Assembly (NCBI GenBank): GCA_030141605.1
Contig: JAQGDQ010000290.1
Span: forward strand, 186,001 to 250,000
Direction of reading: 5' to 3'
DNA length: 64,000 bases
Source: Tubiluchus corallicola
Taxonomy: Eukaryota; Priapulida; Priapulimorpha; Priapulimorphida; Tubiluchidae
Of this stretch, positions 60,501 through 64,000 are shown piece after piece. How positions within the stretch are numbered: position 1 is the first letter of the stretch; each line of letters begins with the position of its first letter. A program made the position numbers and the translations under genes. The notes beneath the pieces are model-generated. The model saw only the letters and a program-made list of their open reading frames with translations. It searched no databases and had not been told where the DNA came from.

Positions 60501-63500
60501 AGCTTTGCTGAGCCGTAGTCACTAGGCAGACGTTACGTGTCGTATAAAATAATGCATGTTATCGTATTTTGATTGTTTGCAAGCTGTACCGTACGTCGTA
60601 CAATCATAATGATACATTAATGTAAATGCGCCAAGCAGTCATAATGGTAACCGACAAGAAACATTTGGGTTTTTTCCCGCAAGAAACGAGGTATTTGTTT
60701 GCATTCTAAGAACCATTCCAACAAGTCCCAGTTGTGATAACTTTTTTTGCACATACATGTTTAGTGGAACAGTTGGCTTACAGCGTGTTATATAGTTGAG
60801 TACTTTACTATGTAAACAAAAATAACTTCTTTCTAAAAATTATTGGTTTTGAGTGAGTCAACTCACATATGATTAATTTAATAATTTTCTTTTAATTCAT
60901 TAGCTTTTATTAGAGTGGAAAATAAGGCCCTAACCACTGTACACTTACCTGACTCTTCTGTGATTCGTCTATATTAAAATTTAAAACATCTTGTTATAAC
61001 TGTTTTTTCTGGAGGTGACAAAGAGGTTTGAGTGTATATTTAATTGCTTTAACTACTTTAAAACTTAAGGAGATTTTATTATTGAGTTATAGCAAGTTTT
61101 AGGAGATAACGTTCTTTAACTTAAACAGGTTCACAAGTTTTAATATTAAACTGTAGCTTTCATTGTGGTCTCAGACGTCCGAAACTAATTTTATATGCAA
61201 GTTGTGATAATTCTTTAGAGTAAAAACATGCCAACTTACAAAGACAACGATTTCGTGGAAGAGGAAGCGAAAATTTACCTTGGAAAGATCGCCAAGGATG
61301 AATTCTTGCAAAAACTTACTCGAGATGTAGAGGTAAGTATTCGTTAGTTTGCATCATCTGTGTCTTTTGCATCAAATGCTTTTCGTAATGCATTAAAGGT
61401 GAGCAGTTTTTCTTTGATACAGTTCCAAACGTTGTTACCTTCTACACGCTTTTGTCTGGCAAGGTTTTATAAATACATGGAAATACGTCAAAATAGAATT
61501 TATTGCCTACCGGTTTCGGCAATAAATTTAAGACATCTAAAACAATGAAATTTATCAGAACTTAGAAACAACATCAGAATACATTTCAGTAGTTAATAGC
61601 CGAAAGGTATATGATATAATATTATACAGATAATTTAACAATTTACCTTACAGACTACATATCTGGATTAGTATGAAACTATTTAATATTCCACAAACGA
61701 AACGTTACATTACTAGTAACAGAACTGTCAGTATTAGGGAGCTGCCGTTTTGTTACTAACACATAAATCCACTAACCACAAGGCACTATTGGTGTTGTAC
61801 AACCTCGAGTGCACTTCAGCGGTAAATAGTACATATACTCATCTTTGCTGTTTAACTTAGGCCCAATGTGTTTAATGTGTAATGCTTTCAGTATTGACAA
61901 AAAACGGTAATTGTGTCTTTCGGCTAAGATTTTGATGTTGTTTGCTTCAAATGCTCGCTCACCTTCGTGAGATCTCTAAGGCAAATATACTGAATCGATT
62001 CACTTGTAATTTATAACAAGTTTATAATGATTTTGAGTTTCACCAAGGTTATGTATGCCTTTTTAACACATATGCAGCATTTTTCACTGAAAGATTTGCA
62101 ATACTTTTTAATAATTTAACTTTGAATTTGCTTGTAAGTTTCAATGTAATATTTTTGACTAATGACAGCCTAAGGAAAAAAAACAAAGTACGGGTTTTAG
62201 AAGTAATACTGGTGATTGTTATACTAGCAGAGAACATGGAATTACTCAACAGGCTATGCTAAACTTATTTACTTTTTATAGTTTCTGACAAAACTTCGCT
62301 TGATGGATTACTCGCTATTAGTCGGGATTCACGATGGTGATACAGCTGCCCTTGAAGCTGAGAATCATTCAGAAAAAGAGTCTAAAACCAAACGTCATCA
62401 GTCAGAGACAGAAACTTCCGAGTCGGACGCATCCCCACCTCCGAGTCCTAACGTGGAAGGAAATTCTTTCAATTTCGATTTGGTATTTCATCCAGAATTG
62501 GATAAATATGGGTTTCCTTCCGTCGAAGGTTTGTATTAATTCAGGTTTGTTGTTAATTAATGAGTTGAATTACTTTGCGTATGGATTCATGATACTTGCT
62601 TTTGTGATTTGCTGATTAATATTGTGTATGTATGTAGTCGTATATGTGTGTATTGTAGTAGTCTGACCAGACTGTTTCGTCTAGTGGTAATGTGTCTGCT
62701 TTCCGTCTGGGAGGTCTTGAGTTCGAACCAGCGGCCGGGTCATACCAAAGACTATAAAAATGGTACATGCTGTTGCCCTGCCTGACGCATGGTATTTAGG
62801 GTAAAAATGGGGTAATAATAGTCTCTGTTATGTAGTTGTAGGTTGTTATTTATAGTCGGCAATAATAGCTCTTTGAGCTAATGTTAATTGTTGACCCAAA
62901 AGCCGACTTTAAATAAAAATTATTATTATTATGTATACTACATAAAAAGTACATATACACATGTACAGTATATACGTATGTGCAGTGATGTCTCACTTAA
63001 TGATCATAATGCATTCCAGCAAAAACTTATGGTCGTATTTTCTATAGCAAACACAGTGGGAGCCGTTTAATAGACTCATGGTTAATAGAATCAATTGGCA
63101 AATTGACTCAGAAACGTCTGGTACGGGTTGCTCCAATTCAAGTGTTCTGACTAGTAGTAGTATTCCTTTGGACCTCATTCGACAGCAGGCATCTAGTTTA
63201 ACCCAGACTAGGAGTAAAACTGCTGATTACTTCAGAGTAAAAATGTCCTAAAGACTGCTTAAACATTTGCATAAACATTATTAGCATAACTACCAGTAGT
63301 AAAATGTCTTGTAATTGGGATGAGTTTGAATAAACATCGATTTTTGTATTCAGTTCAAGACGATTGGATGTGTTTGCATTAAATCGGTATATAACATACA
63401 TTGCGACAAACGGTTCATTGGGTATTAGGCTACCAGATGAGGTATATAGAGCTTGCAGGTCTAGATGCACCATCGGTCTGACTCAATTTCGGCTATAAGG

Positions 63501-64000
63501 GACGATTTTTTCCCGGTCCGGAGGTGTCCGTTATATCCGAGGTTGACTCTGCTGCATTGAGAGTGTGTTAATCTTGCTTTAACTTTTGGTACTAATGGTA
63601 GCACCGAAATGCTTCCAATGAGTAAAAATTGAAACAAGTACAACGGAAACTTCTGCATAATTTGCCTGGTTAATCAGCTGTTGAGTAATAAAGAAATGAC
63701 AGTTTTAAGTTGCCAAACAACGTTTCGCAAAATGCAACAAATTTCTCCATGGCACTAACTACTCGTTATCGCTAATATCTTACTAAATTGCTGGATATGT
63801 AGTTATTTTTTAGTTGATATTAAATAATTTCACTTAAATAATTTCTTTTATAAAGATGCACCCAAGAAACAGGTGTATTTTATGGCGTTGATTGAAATAC
63901 TTACGGAATACGGCGCTTCCAAGAGGACAGCTCATGCCGTAAAGACCGTGAAGCATGGCACGGGAGCAGAGATTTCGACCGTCAGCCCAGAGCAGTATTC
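51565..64000 (+). CDS. PIP4K2: Phosphatidylinositol 5-phosphate 4-kinase type 2 (3' end beyond window)
   Basis: Lipid kinase converting PI5P to PI(4,5)P2 in the cytosol, nucleus and endomembranes. Exons seen: 51565-51714, 55069-55166, 56331-56427, 57897-58049, 59512-59697, 61219-61332, 62282-62528 and 63856 onward; all are GT-AG and phases match. It follows human PIP4K2A nearly end to end: [20 protein letters not shown] and MWGVNHT, then [27 protein letters not shown] and the ATP-site lysine in RRFLIKTI. Next come [31 protein letters not shown] and the [11 protein letters not shown] core, followed by an acidic Ser/Pro insert in exon 7 ([15 protein letters not shown]), as in vertebrate type II kinases. 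The final exon reads [20 protein letters not shown] and [17 protein letters not shown], where the activation loop begins, and is cut by the window edge. Vertebrate paralogues A/B/C are not distinguishable here. Confidence 0.95.
51715..54306. other. PIP4K2 intron 1, proximal part
   Basis: AT-rich. A possible degenerate MITE end (GACCTGTGTCACAC near 52858) was noticed without a partner. Nothing else was recognised. Confidence 0.4.
54307..54528 (-). pseudogene. LINE reverse-transcriptase C-terminal fragment
   Basis: The minus-strand frame [20 protein letters not shown]...[20 protein letters not shown]...[20 protein letters not shown] ends at a TAA at 54307. The pattern ([12 protein letters not shown], then an F.NL...EKF.FL.N block and a final ISNYI) is the typical C-terminus of L2/CR1-like LINE proteins. 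It is truncated 5'. The neighbouring tail at 54541-54835 is on a different break. Confidence 0.65.
54541..54835 (-). mobile_element. Retroposon tail, inverted copy of 32790-33060
   Basis: It begins with (AATC)n on the plus strand (ATCAATCAATCAATC) and continues through blocks matching 33060 back to 32790. It lies in PIP4K2 intron 1, 5' of exon 2. Confidence 0.6.
56050..56115. repeat. TG-rich low-complexity stretch
   Basis: An imperfect GTGTGTGTG run interrupted by GCA and GC dinucleotides, in PIP4K2 intron 2. Confidence 0.9.
56570..56660. mobile_element. pogo-like terminal repeat, left of an inverted pair
   Basis: It starts CAGTCAATGTCAG after a TA. It contains a small hairpin (GATGTAAGGGA...TCCCTTACATC) and CCCTTATAGCCGAAGTTGAG. 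The same sequence occurs reverse-complemented at about 63470-63551. Confidence 0.65.
57092..57735. mobile_element. pogo/Tigger-like element with tandemly repeated left end
   Basis: 644 bp with TA on both flanks. The left end CAGTAGGCGCCGTTTAATAG is repeated at 57092, 57185, 57283 and (diverged) 57378, each copy preceded by TA. The right end reversed reads CAGTAGGTGCCGCTTAATAG. A related single end lies at 63054. No transposase. Confidence 0.83.
58069..58528. mobile_element. piggyBac-like MITE in PIP4K2 intron 4
   Basis: 460 bp, flanked by TTAA on both sides (58065-58068 and 58529-58532). The left end is CCCTTTCAGTCCC, and the right end reversed is CCTTTCATACCC. Internal GGATACA(T/A)TGGG motifs occur near both ends in opposite orientations. 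Non-coding. It starts only 19 nt after the exon 4 donor. Confidence 0.8.
59835..60290. repeat. 23-bp GATC-rich minisatellite (PIP4K2 intron 5)
   Basis: About 20 copies of a 23-bp unit, AGATCAGAGATCACTCTAGC plus TCT, with two GATC sites and a TCTAGA junction between units. Variants are single substitutions (GCTGTAG, GCTCCAG, ACTTGC), which would allow unit-by-unit variant mapping. Confidence 0.96.
60340..61034. mobile_element. pogo-like non-autonomous element
   Basis: 695 bp, flanked by TA. The left end is CAGTCAAACCTCATTATACC, and the right end reversed is CACTCAAACCTCTTTGTCAC. No transposase frame. It lies in PIP4K2 intron 5, 3' of the minisatellite. Confidence 0.83.
62672..62932 (+). mobile_element. 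tRNA-derived SINE
   Basis: The tRNA-like head has an A-box-like TTTCGTCTAGTGGTAATG (62675-62692) and a B box GAGTTCGAACC (62719-62729) at normal spacing. An unrelated body of about 180 bp follows, ending in AAATAAAAATT and an (ATT)n tail. It cannot fold as a full functional tRNA. It lies in the last PIP4K2 intron in the window. Confidence 0.78.
63054..63150. mobile_element. Single terminal repeat related to the 57092 element
   Basis: CAGTGGGAGCCGTTTAATAG, then TTAATAGAATCAATTGGC and a GGTACGGGTTGC-like block, match the repeated left end of the 57092-57735 element. Just upstream (about 62995), CAGTGATGTCTCACTTAATG resembles the end of the 36231-36849 element. Neither has a nearby partner. Confidence 0.6.
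63470..63551. mobile_element. pogo-like terminal repeat, right of an inverted pair
   Basis: The reverse complement of the 56570-56660 end, including CGGCTATAAGGGACGA and CCGGTCCGGAGGTGTCC, ending GGTTGACTCTG. The two ends flank about 6.8 kb containing PIP4K2 exons 4-7. Confidence 0.62.

Overview
The window is nuclear DNA from an AT-rich, repeat-laden invertebrate animal genome. The evidence is spliced genes with GT-AG introns, metazoan-only families (chondroitin polymerizing factor, a rhodopsin-class GPCR, an hnRNP A/B protein, a type II PIP kinase), long introns, and many cut-and-paste transposon derivatives, SINEs and minisatellites. I cannot fix the phylum from sequence alone. The gene models below were built by hand from reading frames, splice consensus, phase matching and remembered family architecture.

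Layout, left to right. (1) 1-1719: upstream DNA with long CT and ATT/ATC microsatellites. (2) 1720-9841, + strand: a complete five-exon gene for a chondroitin sulfate synthase-like protein of the CHPF group (751 aa). Its introns hold a hAT MITE, a perfect 36-bp hairpin, a 97-bp satellite with a dimeric higher-order period, and a solo LTR whose U3 carries heat-shock elements and a TATA box. (3) 9842-16668: a gene-free repeat block with another hAT MITE, a 67-bp tandem array, a SINE-like body, an inverted pair of minisatellite arms and a foldback element. (4) 16669-18125, + strand: a two-exon class A GPCR (329 aa) with an atypical TM6. (5) 18126-32400: about 14 kb with no confident protein gene, made of an old dispersed repeat in two copies (one split by a hAT element with an exact 8-bp target duplication), a TIR-bounded minisatellite, a 71-bp micro-MITE and a 5S rRNA-derived SINE.

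(6) 37428-48993, - strand: an hnRNP A/B gene (A1/A2B1/A3-like). Its most striking feature is two tandem, phase-matched exons that each encode a full first RRM, about 78% identical. Either can join exon 1 to the RRM2 exon in frame, which suggests mutually exclusive splicing. The gene also has a splice donor 38 nt after the stop and two related short 3'UTR-type exons further downstream. Its last coding intron carries a 40-bp minisatellite rich in U1-like donor motifs on the sense strand. (7) 51565 to beyond 64000, + strand: eight exons of phosphatidylinositol 5-phosphate 4-kinase type 2, truncated by the window end inside the activation-loop region. It is divergent from the hnRNP gene, with about 2.6 kb between the start codons. 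Its introns hold pogo/Tigger-like, piggyBac-like and LINE fragments, a tRNA-derived SINE and a 23-bp minisatellite.

The genes have unrelated jobs: Golgi glycosaminoglycan synthesis, cell-surface signalling, nuclear RNA processing and phosphoinositide metabolism. Nothing suggests they act together. The observations most worth following are the duplicated RRM1 exons, the donor-like minisatellite in the same gene, the heat-shock-element solo LTR, and the SINE whose 5S head joins a body also present in a separate element.
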